NCBI GenBank assembly: GCA_964432975.1
Contig: CAYSPS010000001.1
Coordinates: 1-64,000, forward strand
Direction of reading: 5' to 3'
Source of the DNA: CAYSPS01 sp964432975
Lineage (GTDB): Bacteria > Babelota > Babeliae > Babelales > UBA12409
Length of the DNA stretch: 64,000 nt
Position 1 is the stretch's first letter; each line of letters opens with the position of its first letter. The notes beneath the pieces were generated by a model, which saw only the letters and a program-made list of their open reading frames with translations, had not been told where the DNA came from and made no database searches. The translations under genes and the position numbers were made by a program. Shown here one piece after another: positions 9,028 to 18,748 of the stretch.

Positions 9028-9900
9028 TTAATGTGTAAGTGTTGTGAGGTATACCATAAATTCGGGTCCATATTTTGGGTTTTTTAGCCCAAAATACGTG
9101 ATTGCTTTGAGCCAGCCAAGTGGTGTGCCAATGTCGTGCCGCTCACCTTTGATCGTATATGCAAGGACGCGATCGCCATTTTTAATGAGTGTAGCAATAG
9201 CATCAGTGATTTGGATTTCATTTTTTGCGCCTGGTTTGGTTGTTGCTAAAATATCAAAAATTTTGGTTGGTAGGACATAGCGACCGGTGAGCGCTAAGCG
9301 TGACGGAGCTTTATCTGGTTGTGGTTTTTCGATTATGTTGCCGCATTCAACCAGGTCGGGCGCTAATTGTTTGGTGGGGGCGACAATGCCAAAAGCTGAA
9401 ACTTTTTGTGCTGGAACTTCTTGCACGGCGACAACCGCTGCTTGGTGTGCGCGCGCAATCTCCATCAATTGTTTGATGCCTGGCGTATCACCCATGCATA
9501 ATTCGTCTGGTAAGATAACGGCAAAATAGTCTTCTTGTACGGCGTGATGTGCCTGATACACGGCGTGACCAAGTCCAAGTGCATCTTTTTGTGTTACATA
9601 AGTGATTTGGACTGGTAAATGTGCTTGTTCAAGATAATGCATGATCATGGGTTTTCGTGCATTTGTCACAATGACGATGTGCGAGCAGCCCGCGTCTATT
9701 GCCTCTTGAACAACAACCTCTATTGCTGGTGTTGTTCCTACGGGCAGAAGCTCTTTGGCTACCGTTTTTGTCCAGGGGAAAAAACGCGTTGCGGTGCCTG
9801 CAGCCGGTATGACGACGGTGTTAATATTAAAATTTTGCTTTGCAATAGTGGTGAAAAAAATGCTCCAGAAACAGACAAAGAGTGACGTCTTATTGTACAT
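9028..9900 (-). CDS. galU: UTP-glucose-1-phosphate uridylyltransferase-like protein with signal sequence
   Basis: GalU makes UDP-glucose from UTP and glucose-1-phosphate, normally in the cytosol. The signature region IPAAGTATRFFPWTKTVAKE (residues 31-50) matches GalU, as do LPDE and the following substrate-binding segments. The usual GxGTR reads G35-T-A-T-R39 here, so the second glycine of the loop is altered. The unusual feature is the N-terminus: about 20 residues (MYNKTSLFVCFWSIFFTTIA) with signal-peptide character precede the enzyme. An AAGGG ribosome binding site just upstream of the ATG at 9900 supports translation of this extension. Length after cleavage would be about 270 residues, normal for GalU. 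It could instead be a signal-anchored protein, or a related nucleotidyltransferase with another sugar substrate. Confidence 0.85.
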   Translation of the reverse strand: MYNKTSLFVCFWSIFFTTIAKQNFNINTVVIPAAGTATRFFPWTKTVAKELLPVGTTPAIEVVVQEAIDAGCSHIVIVTNARKPMIMHYLEQAHLPVQITYVTQKDALGLGHAVYQAHHAVQEDYFAVILPDELCMGDTPGIKQLMEIARAHQAAVVAVQEVPAQKVSAFGIVAPTKQLAPDLVECGNIIEKPQPDKAPSRLALTGRYVLPTKIFDILATTKPGAKNEIQITDAIATLIKNGDRVLAYTIKGERHDIGTPLGWLKAITYFGLKNPKYGPEFMVYLTTLTH

Positions 9901-10004
9901 AAAAACCCTTTTTGGTTAATACAAAAATTGTATAAACTAGCATACAATATCACATGATATCATTTGTGCAAATTTGGGGTATGTGAGCTTTGAAAGGTAG
10001 CTGT

Positions 10005-11120
10005 ATGAAAATCGTGCAATGGTTATTTTTATTGTTCGTGCTTATGCGTGTGCAACCGTCTTTTGGTATGGATGGTTCACATAAAAAGCGGAACATGTTA
10101 CTTGGTGCGGGAGCTGTTGCGCTCGTTGGTGCTGGTGGTGCATTAACTTATTGGCATATGCACAATCATGAAGAACCCGATCTTGTCAGAGGGACAATAG
10201 GTGTGTCAGAAGCGATCCCTCCTGAGGGGCAGTCACATTGGAAAAGAAATGCGCTTATTGGTGGGGGCATATTGACCTCAATAGCTGCTGGAGTTGTTTA
10301 TGTGCGTGGTTTTTGGGGCGGTGCAAAAAAGGGACCTGCCGGAGACGGGCAAGGGCGTGAAGCAGGAAGTTCGCAACTGGTGGATGCTTTGGGCCAGTCG
10401 GCTGGTGAGAGCGACCCGCAAAGTGAATTAAATGCGATTGCGGCTGAACTTGATCGTCTCGGAGTAGCTGATGATCCAGCATTACCGTCTGCTTTGCGTG
10501 CGTCTGAAGCAGGGGATGGTGGTCATGGATTGGATCAAGTGGGCGCCAGCGGCGTACAGTCTCCTGGGGCGCCAAAGCCAGAAAGTCCGCGGCAAAGCAT
10601 TGAAGGAGCGATGCGTGAACTGAGTCCAGTTGGATCGGTTGAAGGTGTGCATGAAGCTTTGCAAGAACCGGCCCAACCGGCCGCAGTTGTCACAACATTA
10701 AGAGCAGTTAGCCCTGCATTGGAACCACAATACGCAGCACAAGATGAATTGGCCGCGATTGAGACCGGACTTAATGATCGAAATGTATCTGATGTCCCTT
10801 ATTTGCATGTCAACGAGGATTATCTTGCCCAGCTTTCTCAAGACCTGAGCATTACACAATGTGTGCCGCCAGATTGCGTGTCTATGGAGTTGCCGCTTCA
10901 TCAATTAATTTTCAAGCTTAATCAATTGATAGTAAGCGCTGGCGGTGATTGTACGCTTGTTTGTAGCGGTGATCTTTCTCAAGATGATGGTCCTGTATCA
11001 CAAGCACAACGATTGAAACAGCGCATGCTTTTCAGCCAAGTATTTCAACGAGAGTTGTCGTATTATTTAGAACGACTTCATCAATTACAAGAAGCCAACG
11101 GGCGTGGGCAATTGGGCTAA
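10005..11120 (+). CDS. Exported or membrane protein with disordered middle region, unknown function
   Basis: Encodes 371 residues from the ATG at 10005 (AAAGG upstream; an in-frame TTG at 9990 is less likely). A signal peptide (residues 1-22) is followed by two short glycine/alanine-rich hydrophobic segments, near 31-50 and 82-100. A long Gly/Pro/Ser/Glu-rich, probably disordered region comes next, then a C-terminal helical part containing three cysteines. It is transcribed divergently from the galU-like gene. The layout (signal, hydrophobic hairpin, low-complexity linker, helical tail) resembles several other unknown proteins in this window. No family recognised. Confidence 0.65.
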   Translation: MKIVQWLFLLFVLMRVQPSFGMDGSHKKRNMLLGAGAVALVGAGGALTYWHMHNHEEPDLVRGTIGVSEAIPPEGQSHWKRNALIGGGILTSIAAGVVYVRGFWGGAKKGPAGDGQGREAGSSQLVDALGQSAGESDPQSELNAIAAELDRLGVADDPALPSALRASEAGDGGHGLDQVGASGVQSPGAPKPESPRQSIEGAMRELSPVGSVEGVHEALQEPAQPAAVVTTLRAVSPALEPQYAAQDELAAIETGLNDRNVSDVPYLHVNEDYLAQLSQDLSITQCVPPDCVSMELPLHQLIFKLNQLIVSAGGDCTLVCSGDLSQDDGPVSQAQRLKQRMLFSQVFQRELSYYLERLHQLQEANGRGQLG

Positions 11121-11172
11121 TTCGCCGCGGTGGGGCATTTGACTGAAGGGTCATAAAATTTTAATTTTCGCA

Positions 11173-11198
11173 GTGAGAGAGCTGAAAAGCTCTCTCAC
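11173..11198. terminator. GAAA-loop hairpin, possible terminator
   Basis: A perfect 11-base-pair stem (GTGAGAGAGCT against AGCTCTCTCAC) closed by a GAAA tetraloop, between the exported protein ending at 11120 and ftsW. There is no good T-run directly after it on the plus strand. It may act as a transcription barrier or mRNA-stabilising hairpin rather than a classical terminator. Confidence 0.5.
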
Positions 11199-11248
11199 CA
11201 ATTCTTGTGCTCATTCGGTCTCTTCTGTTACGGTAACTTGGGTACCGT

Positions 11249-12376
11249 ATGGGCGATGAAAAAATATCACTTTTAACGTGCGCGCGTGCACTTGTCATAA
11301 GTGTTGGAATTTTAGTTATCGTTGGCTTTATATTTGTATATTCGGCAAGCTCCATTTATGCGCTTGCCTACACGCAGCATCCGAGCTATTTCGTCATTAA
11401 ACAGTTATTAGGGTTATTTTTGGCTGTCGCGATTGCTATTGGGTGTTCTCGCGTTCCGGCGCGCATGTTGTATCAATGGTCATGGCTGTGGTTGCTGGCA
11501 AGTCTTGGACTGACACTCGCGACATTGATTCCTGGTTTTGCGCTGCGCATACATGGTTCAAGTCGCTGGTTACACATTGGTGGCTTTGTGTTTCAGCCAA
11601 GTGAAATTTTGAAATGGGCCCTTATTATTTTTATTGCATACGTGCTTGATCGCAAAGAGCATTTGATTAAGCATCCTTGGCGACGATATGTGCCAATTAT
11701 TCTTGTGCTGTGTATAACGGCAGTTGTTTTGTTAAAGCAACCAGATTTTGGCATGGCAGTTACCATTGGTGCAAGCGTAATATGTCTTTTTTTTATTGCA
11801 TATCCCGATTGGCAGTATGTGCTTTGGTTATGTGTTGCCGCCATACCAGCGCTTGCGCTTTTGATTTGGAAAGAACCGTATCGCTTTAAACGCATTCTCA
11901 TTTTTCTTAATCCTTGGCAGGATCCGCAAGGTGCTGGTTTTCAAATTATACAGTCTCTGATTGCTATAGGGTCTGGTGGTTTGTGGGGACGCGGTATTGG
12001 CAATTCACATCAAAAATTTTTTTATTTGCCAATGCAGCACACTGATTTTATTTTTTCAATTATTGCCGAAGAGGTTGGTTTTGTTGGTACGTGTGCGCTT
12101 GCGCTTGTGTATGCATTTTTTTTGTTTAAAGGATTGCAGCTCAGTTGGCGACTTTCTTGGCCATTTGCACGTTATGTAGTGCAGGGATTCGTCATTTTGG
12201 TGAGTTTGCAGGCGATGATCAATATGGCTGTCGCTATCGGATTATTTCCAACCAAGGGAATTGGTTTGCCATTTGTAAGCTATGGCAATTCTGCACTTTT
12301 GGCAAATATCATGATGCTTGGTATTGTTTTGGGTTTGGTGCGCAATCAGATGCAAACAGATTTTGCTGCCCACTAA
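11249..12376 (+). CDS. ftsW: FtsW/RodA-family peptidoglycan glycosyltransferase, probably FtsW
   Basis: SEDS-family integral membrane enzymes polymerise lipid II into glycan strands for division (FtsW) or elongation (RodA). The 375 residues contain about ten membrane segments. Family landmarks visible are FVYSASS in the first segment, the GSSRWL motif and FQPSEILK region near residues 100-120, KQPDFGMA, NPWQDPQGAGFQIIQS, HTDFIFSIIAEEVGF near 270, and GLPFVSYGNSALLANI near the C-terminus. The GSSRWL/PSE pattern and QGAGFQ favour FtsW over RodA. The ribosome binding site is weak. With this enzyme, the VanX-like dipeptidases and zapA, the organism evidently handles peptidoglycan precursors. Confidence 0.93.
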   Translation: MGDEKISLLTCARALVISVGILVIVGFIFVYSASSIYALAYTQHPSYFVIKQLLGLFLAVAIAIGCSRVPARMLYQWSWLWLLASLGLTLATLIPGFALRIHGSSRWLHIGGFVFQPSEILKWALIIFIAYVLDRKEHLIKHPWRRYVPIILVLCITAVVLLKQPDFGMAVTIGASVICLFFIAYPDWQYVLWLCVAAIPALALLIWKEPYRFKRILIFLNPWQDPQGAGFQIIQSLIAIGSGGLWGRGIGNSHQKFFYLPMQHTDFIFSIIAEEVGFVGTCALALVYAFFLFKGLQLSWRLSWPFARYVVQGFVILVSLQAMINMAVAIGLFPTKGIGLPFVSYGNSALLANIMMLGIVLGLVRNQMQTDFAAH

Positions 12377-12443
12377 TTTAGCTTTTATACGTATAATGCG
12401 TTATACTAAAGCATAGTAAATTCATCCCAGATGAGGGTATACC

Positions 12444-15365
12444 ATGGCGACTGCTTCTGATAAATCAGATAAAAAAATAAGTTTTAAAGAAACACTTAAT
12501 CTGCCAAAAACAGATTTTCCTATTCGTAGTGATTTTAAAGAAAACGATGCGCGTATGATTGCACGGTGGGAGCAGGAAAATTTGTTCTCGACATCGTTTA
12601 CCCATAATAAGGGTGCGCAAAAATTTATTTTGCATGATGGCCCACCATTTGTGAATGGACCGATTCATTTGGGGCATGCATTTAATAAAATTCTTAAAGA
12701 CATGATTGCCAAAACGCGTCGCATGGCTGGCAAACATGTGCCGGTCACCCCTGGATGGGATTGCCATGGGTTGCCAATCGAAATAAAAGTAGCGCAAGAA
12801 TATCCTCACGCATCGCGCATTGAACTTATTGCGCACTGCCGCTCGCGTGCGCAGTATTGGAGTGAAATGCAATGCACGCAATTTAAGCAACTTGGTGTGC
12901 TCATGGATTGGGGACATCCATATTCAACCATGAGTCCGGGCTATGAGTCCTCAATTATTCGGGCATTTGCACAGTTTTGTGAGCAGGGGTTTGTCGAGCG
13001 TAATTTTAGAACAATACCGTGGTGCGCACATTGCCAAACTGCGCTTGCTGCTGCTGAAATTGAATATAAAGATCGCAAAGATCCGTCGTTGTACGTGTGG
13101 TTTGCATTGCATCCGGAGGCGCGGAAAAAATTATTTCCATTGCTTGAAAAACCTGTCGGATTTTTGGTCTGGACGACGACGCCCTGGACATTGCCTCTTA
13201 ATCGTGCGGTTGCTTTAAAGCCCGCAACAACCTATGACGTTCTTGTTCTTGCTGATGGGCGTTATGCGATTGTTGCACAGCCATTGAAAACGGCCGTGGC
13301 CAAATTACTTGGCATATCTGATACTGCCGTTATGAGCATCAAATCTGATGATCTGATTGGCGCTCGCATTGCGCACCCAATTGTATCTGGAAAATTTGTT
13401 CCCGTGATTGCCGAACAGGGCGTTTCGCTGCAAGATGGTACTGCATGTGTGCATTGTGCGCCTGGCTGCGGTCCTGACGATTATGAGATGGGCATCAAAA
13501 ATAATCTAGAAATTTATTCACCCTTAGCACCGAATGGAACATATGCAGCAGATATCGAACCGGCTGAGCTTGCGGGCATGTCGATTGCCGATGCACAGGG
13601 GTGGGTTATTACGCATGTACAAAAAACTGGTTCTTTGGTGTACAAAGAAAACATTGTGCACTCATATCCACATTGTTGGCGCTGTCGCAATGGACTCATG
13701 TTTCGCGCAACCAAACAGTGGTTTCTGAGTTTGCATCGGCACCATTTGCGTGAAAAAGCCATACAAGCACTTGATCAAATGAGTTTTTTACCCGAGACAA
13801 GCAAAAATCATTTGCGCGCTGCGCTTGAAAGTCGCCTTGAATGGTGTATTTCTCGTCAGCGTGTATGGGGAGTTCCTATTCCAGCGCTCTTGTGCACACA
13901 ATGTGACGAGGCACTCGTGACGCCCGAACTTTTAAAACGTGTTGCCGCGGGTATCAGTGCACAGGGCATTGAATATTGGGATTTGGTTCCATTGGCAGAA
14001 TTGACGCATAACGCGCGGTGCGCACGTTGTGGTTCGTGCGAATTTAAAAAAGAGCAGGCAATTTTAGACGTGTGGTTTGATTCGGGTATTAGTCATTATG
14101 CCGTACTCAAACAATTTGCAGAATTGGCTTTTCCGGCTGATATTTATTGTGAGGCGCGTGATCAGGCGCGCGGGTGGTTTCAAAGTTCTTTGTTGACGAG
14201 TATGGCGCTTGAGGGACAAGCGTGCGTACGTACGATTGTGACGCATGGCTACACGGTTGATGAAAAAGGCCAAAAGATGTCCAAATCTGTGGGCAATGTT
14301 ATTGCGCCACAAGAAATTATAAATGAATTTGGTGTTGAAGTATTGCGTTTGTGGGTTGCGAGTTTGGACTATGCTGATGATTTGACCGTATCACGTGCAT
14401 TGTTTGCAAACGTGCAAGAAGTGTATCGTAAAATACGCAACACGGCGCGCTTTTTACTCGCCAATCTTTATGATTTTTCTCTTGAGTCTGATGCTATTGA
14501 TTTTGATAAGCTTTTGCTTATCGATGCGTATGCGCTTCATAATTTATTTTTGCTCCATAATGATGTGCGTGCTGCATATGAGCGTATTGATTTTACTGCC
14601 GTGTTTCACCGTTTAACCGATTATTGCACCAATGAATTGAGCGCATTGTATTTGGATATTATTAAAGATCGGTTATATGTTGAACAGGCTGATGGACATG
14701 CGCGTCGGTCGGCACAAACCGTATGTTGGCATATTTTAGATACGCTTACTAAACTTATGGCGCCAATTTTATCCATTACCGCTGAACAAATTTCTGATCA
14801 TTATCAGCACAATAAAAAATCTTCGATTCATGTGCAAAATTTTCCTGAATCAATTGATATTTGTCGCATAATGCAACATGGTGTAAAAACAGGTTTAGCA
14901 GCTCCTATTGGTTATCGTTCTCATAACGTACTCTCAGAGATCGAAGCTACAAATTTTGTACAACAATTTGAAGCCTCATGGCAACTTTTGCTGAGTATGC
15001 GTGCAGCATTATTGAAAGCAATTGAAGCACAACGTGAAAGTGGCGCCATTAAGCATTCATTGGAAGTACGATTAATTTGCTCATTTGATGACTCATTGCG
15101 CAAGCAATTGGCATTTGTAGATTCGTTATGTGAACGCAGTGGACAACCTTTTGTTGATTTCTTACGTGAATTTTTGATTGTGTCTCAAGTAGAACTTATC
15201 AAAGACACTTCTGGTCTGGTTGCGACAACATTACCTGGACTTTTTGCTGCGGTTACCCGAGCGCAGGGAGAAAAGTGTCCCCGTTGTTGGCAATATAGTG
15301 TCACCACGCACGAGCACCATTTGTGCAATCGTTGTACGCAACTTTTAGCTCCCTCGAACAAATAA
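12444..15365 (+). CDS. ileS: Isoleucyl-tRNA synthetase
   Basis: A class I aminoacyl-tRNA synthetase that charges tRNA-Ile and edits valine. At 973 residues it is slightly longer than the E. coli enzyme. The HIGH-type motif appears as GPIHLGHAFNKIL near residue 73. The editing domain carries VWTTTPWTLPLNRA near 245. DVWFDSGIS and the KMSKS loop (GQKMSKSVGNVI, near residue 612) follow. The C-terminal zinc finger is present (CPRCWQY and CNRC). The start ATG has GAGGGT just upstream. It follows ftsW by 67 bases on the same strand and ends 43 bases before a converging gene. Confidence 0.97.
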   Translation: MATASDKSDKKISFKETLNLPKTDFPIRSDFKENDARMIARWEQENLFSTSFTHNKGAQKFILHDGPPFVNGPIHLGHAFNKILKDMIAKTRRMAGKHVPVTPGWDCHGLPIEIKVAQEYPHASRIELIAHCRSRAQYWSEMQCTQFKQLGVLMDWGHPYSTMSPGYESSIIRAFAQFCEQGFVERNFRTIPWCAHCQTALAAAEIEYKDRKDPSLYVWFALHPEARKKLFPLLEKPVGFLVWTTTPWTLPLNRAVALKPATTYDVLVLADGRYAIVAQPLKTAVAKLLGISDTAVMSIKSDDLIGARIAHPIVSGKFVPVIAEQGVSLQDGTACVHCAPGCGPDDYEMGIKNNLEIYSPLAPNGTYAADIEPAELAGMSIADAQGWVITHVQKTGSLVYKENIVHSYPHCWRCRNGLMFRATKQWFLSLHRHHLREKAIQALDQMSFLPETSKNHLRAALESRLEWCISRQRVWGVPIPALLCTQCDEALVTPELLKRVAAGISAQGIEYWDLVPLAELTHNARCARCGSCEFKKEQAILDVWFDSGISHYAVLKQFAELAFPADIYCEARDQARGWFQSSLLTSMALEGQACVRTIVTHGYTVDEKGQKMSKSVGNVIAPQEIINEFGVEVLRLWVASLDYADDLTVSRALFANVQEVYRKIRNTARFLLANLYDFSLESDAIDFDKLLLIDAYALHNLFLLHNDVRAAYERIDFTAVFHRLTDYCTNELSALYLDIIKDRLYVEQADGHARRSAQTVCWHILDTLTKLMAPILSITAEQISDHYQHNKKSSIHVQNFPESIDICRIMQHGVKTGLAAPIGYRSHNVLSEIEATNFVQQFEASWQLLLSMRAALLKAIEAQRESGAIKHSLEVRLICSFDDSLRKQLAFVDSLCERSGQPFVDFLREFLIVSQVELIKDTSGLVATTLPGLFAAVTRAQGEKCPRCWQYSVTTHEHHLCNRCTQLLAPSNK

Positions 15366-15407
15366 CGGCGCTTGCAGCACCTTATATTTGTTTTCGGTCG
15401 CCTGTCT

Positions 15408-17394
15408 TTAGCCAAGAGCACCCAGTTCTTGTGTCAGCGCGGCAGTATGTGCGTCTGCATGCGCACTTCCCGTTTGTAGTGCTTTGGTCCAAGACTCAAT
15501 CTCGCGTGGTTTGAGCAGAGCTTGTGCTTTATTTTTATCGCGTGTGCTCAGCTTATTAACTGCCATTAAGAAGCTTTGTGTTTTTTCAAAAGCATCTTGA
15601 AGCGCTTTTTTATACGCTTCACTTGTCGGTGCCGTTGCTGCCTGTGCGTGTGTTAAAATACTTTGGCCATCAACGTTTTTATTAAGAGCGGCAAGCAGCT
15701 CTTGCTGTGCATCGCTTGCTTGTTTTTGTGCACCGGTTGTGGTGAGCGTCGCATCGAGCACTTTTTCATATGCTTGTAAGTATTCCTGTAAGTTCGTGAT
15801 TATTGGCGTACTTTTGCCTGCGCGCATTGCACCAGCAAGTTTTGTACGTGCGAGTTCGGTAAGCTTTTTGACTGATTCTTGTTTTTGAATTTCTTTTTCA
15901 ATCTTTTGTAAGCGTGCGTCCTGTGTGTCTTGTGGTAAACTTTTCCATGCAAGCGCGCGTTTTGCAAGCGTACCGTGTACTTGCTCGCAGGCAAGTATTA
16001 CATCATTGAGTGCAAATCGTGCTGCACGTACGATGGGACTATTTTCATCAGTGCTTTTAAGTACGTTATCGGTCATTTTTTCAAGCGCGGCAGTGGCTTT
16101 ACCTTGTAATGCTTTAATTGCTTCACCGATGTCTGCATCTGGATCTTTTGATGGAGCTTGCTCCCTTTTTTGTTCTTGACTGGTGCCGGTTTTTTCAGCG
16201 CCACGTGATGTTGGCTTACCCAAGGCATCTTTCGAGCCGTAAGCACTACTGTCCTCAGGGGATTGATAATTATAGTCGTATGGATATGACGCATAATCTG
16301 GCCCTTGTTCATAACCACGATAACCAGCGCCGGAAGAGGAGGGGCGCCACTCTGATGGGCGTCTGCCTGCTGGCGAATAACCTGCCCCTTGTTGAGTGGA
16401 TGGTGATGCCGGGCCTTTGCTCTTTTCTTTGTCAAGTTCTTTGAGCATATCGGTTGCATATTTTTCAAGCATCTTGCGAAAACCAAATGTTATATCTGAT
16501 ATTGATGAACCNNNNNNNNNNNNNNNNNNNNNNNNNNNNNNNNNNNNNNNNNNNNNNNNNNNNNNNNNNNNNNNNNNNNNNNNNNNNNNNNNNNNNNTGA
16601 ATAATATTTGTTGCAGCCTGTTTGGAGCGTTTTTTTTCAGATTCGCTAATGGGCTGCGAACGCGCAATATCAACATCTTTCAATTTTTGTAATTGTGCCG
16701 TATCAGGAACATTGAGGTCTTTTTTAAGACGTTTAAGGCTCGTATCAAGTGTACGAATTTGTTTGATAAGCGTTGTATATTCATGTGAGCCAAGCGTATC
16801 AACCACGGCACGATTGTTGCTCACACGACGAAGTGCTGAAATGGTCCACGGTAAGTCTTCTTGCACCTGCGCCCATGTACGTTCAAGGCTACTATCAGGT
16901 GAAGCGCGCAGCAAGCTATCAATGCGCAACTGCACGATGTCGATATTTTTAGCAAGATGTTTGAGCGTGTCTTGGATGCTGTGCGCAGTAGATTCGGCCA
17001 CCGTAGGTCGTGCGGGTTCTGATTGGGTTTCTGTGGGACGCGTCATTTCTTGCGAAACTTGTGGTTGCTGTGGTTGTTGTGGCGGCTGAAGCCCTTCAAA
17101 CATGTGCTGTAATTCTTCTTGCTGTTGCTCGGGGGTCATTTTTTCGATTCTTTGAACCTCGCGCAAGGTATCTTGAATAACTTGTTCGCGCTCCTGCGGG
17201 CTGAGTTGCATTTGTGGTGAGCCCGGCATTAATTCTTGGGTAAGTTGCGCGAATTCTGGCGAATCTATAAGCGCTTCAACGGCTTCGCGTGTTAAAGGTG
17301 GTTGTTGCTCTGGCAGTGGTTGTTGTCCTCTGATCGTAGGTATACTAACAATAACGAACCACATCAAAGCGGTATGACGAATAAATCTTTTCAT
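15408..17394 (-). CDS. Exported coiled-coil/low-complexity protein, interrupted by an assembly gap
   Basis: Read as one gene broken by 86 N at 16512-16597. The start is the ATG at 17394 (GGGGA upstream), giving a signal peptide (MKRFIRHTALMWFVIVSIPTIRG). A Gln/Pro/Glu-rich helical stretch with PPQQPQQPQ follows, then long amphipathic helices up to the gap. After the gap come a Ser/Gly/Tyr-rich segment (near 16200-16400), then a long coiled-coil-like region to the stop at 15408. The two halves are in different frames at the nominal gap size; either the gap length is arbitrary or these are two genes. No family recognised. It converges with ileS. Confidence 0.55.
16512..16597. other. Assembly gap of 86 N
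   Basis: Unknown bases inside the exported coiled-coil protein gene. The flanking coding frames do not agree at this nominal length, so the true length is probably different. Confidence 0.95.
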
Positions 17395-17459
17395 ATGCAT
17401 CCCCAATATGCTACGAATAATGGCGAACTACTCTCAGATACTCAAAGAATAGCATAAAC

Positions 17460-17795
17460 ATGGGTAAAATGAAAGGTTTCANNNNNNNNNNGGCGCTTGT
17501 CGCAACCGCTACTGGCGCAAGTATTATGACCATGCTTTATTTGTTATGTGCACACGCGTCTGTATACCATGCGCGTGCCGCGCACTGGTTTGCCATGACC
17601 CATCAAGCCGTTAATGTTGCGCACTACATGCGCGCACATGCTGGCAATATGCCTGCCGTTGGGGGCGTGCAAGGAACCGTACAAGTGACAAAGAATGCCT
17701 ATGATGGCATTACGCTTTTAACTATAGATACGCACTGGACGTGTGCAGGGCATGATGAGTCGATGCGCCTTCAATATTGTGGTGAGGGTACATGA
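17460..17795 (+). CDS. Probable type IV pilin/type II secretion pseudopilin
   Basis: About 111 residues, with 10 N at 17482-17491 falling on the prepilin signature. The visible N-terminus is MGKMKGF, then four unknown residues, then ALVATATGASIMTMLYLL. The partly known codons (ANN straight after Phe, NNG just before ALV) are compatible with Thr and Glu, so the missing stretch can be the usual TLIE of a GF-TLIE prepilin cleavage site. One hydrophobic helix is followed by a small globular domain with two cysteines. The next gene begins four bases before this one ends and also encodes a prepilin-like protein. It probably forms the tip or shaft of a small pilus or secretion pseudopilus. Confidence 0.6.
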   Translation: MGKMKGFXXXXALVATATGASIMTMLYLLCAHASVYHARAAHWFAMTHQAVNVAHYMRAHAGNMPAVGGVQGTVQVTKNAYDGITLLTIDTHWTCAGHDESMRLQYCGEGT

Positions 17796-18262
17796 AAAAT
17801 GCTTGTGTAGGCTCAATTTTGATAGAAGCGCTTGTATATTGTATGCTTGCCGGATTGCTTGCAGCACTCCTTTACCCCCAAAGTGTGCGCATACTTTTAG
17901 CTGTGCAAACAGTAAGTGCTACTTCCCAACAGCAAGCAGCTTTATATACGGTTATCTCGGCACTACGGTTGGATATGCAGCAAGCCTACAAGGCGCGCCT
18001 TAACAATCAACATGCGCTCACGCTTTATGAAGGACAACAAACTATTACATGGGCACTTGATACTCATCAGCGCTTGACTCGTCACAGTACACGTGTCGGG
18101 CACCATACGGTGACGAGCGTTATACTAGATAACATAGATGTATTTCACGTGCATGAAGCGAAAGGTACTGACAATATACAGTTTATAACAATCAATTTGA
18201 CGCATAACTCCATAAAAAATTATGAAATTTTTCAAAGTATTCTCGCCAAAAAACCGGTCTAG
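17792..18262 (+). CDS. Prepilin-like protein (pseudopilin)
   Basis: Encodes 156 residues. The N-terminus contains a class III (prepilin peptidase) signal: a short leader ending in glycine, then SILIEALVYCMLAGLLAALL, with glutamate at position +5 after the cleavage glycine. This is the hallmark of type IV pilins and type II secretion pseudopilins. The remaining domain is a small alpha/beta region without cysteines. It overlaps the upstream pilin-like gene by four bases and the downstream gene by 41 bases. No secretin, ATPase or prepilin peptidase gene is in this window, so the machine it belongs to cannot be named. Confidence 0.7.
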   Translation: MKNACVGSILIEALVYCMLAGLLAALLYPQSVRILLAVQTVSATSQQQAALYTVISALRLDMQQAYKARLNNQHALTLYEGQQTITWALDTHQRLTRHSTRVGHHTVTSVILDNIDVFHVHEAKGTDNIQFITINLTHNSIKNYEIFQSILAKKPV

Positions 18263-18677
18263 TTTTGGATTTTGCACAATTTTTGTATTGCTTATTCTTT
18301 CAAGCTTACTATGGTTTGGGCTTCTAACTTTTGAACACGAGCTGACGGTGTACCGTATTGCACGCGAGCAAGCGCTGGCATATGAACGAATTTTTCTTAT
18401 AGAAAGTGCGCAAACATACGCAAGAATTTTTGTTATGCGCGCTCTAACAAAGAAAAGTTCTTATGGTACACGAGAGATTGTGGATTGGGGAAGATTGCGT
18501 GATGATGCGATAACTCTGCAGTTCAACTGGAAGTGTGAACAGGAATCATGCGTAATTACTTTAAAAATGATGGGTAAAAATTTTGCTTACGCGGCACGCA
18601 CGGTATTCATCCTTCCGAATGAAAAATTAACGAAGAATAATGGGTATATTGAGTGGCAAATTATACCATACGTATGA
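18222..18677 (+). CDS. Pilus/secretion-associated membrane protein, third gene of the pilin-like set
   Basis: Encodes 151 residues with one N-terminal hydrophobic helix (FGFCTIFVLLILSSLLWFGLL, residues 15-35), then a periplasmic domain rich in basic residues with a cysteine pair. It overlaps the preceding pseudopilin gene by 41 bases, which implies translational coupling. Its position and layout resemble minor pseudopilins or PilX-like proteins, but the canonical GFxxxE signature is not evident, so the assignment rests mainly on neighbourhood. Confidence 0.5.
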   Translation: MKFFKVFSPKNRSSFGFCTIFVLLILSSLLWFGLLTFEHELTVYRIAREQALAYERIFLIESAQTYARIFVMRALTKKSSYGTREIVDWGRLRDDAITLQFNWKCEQESCVITLKMMGKNFAYAARTVFILPNEKLTKNNGYIEWQIIPYV

Positions 18678-18748
18678 TTTCCATTGCACCTTTTTTACTT
18701 TATACTCAAGATGCGTATACAAGACGTGCACTGCTGAAAGGATTTCTG

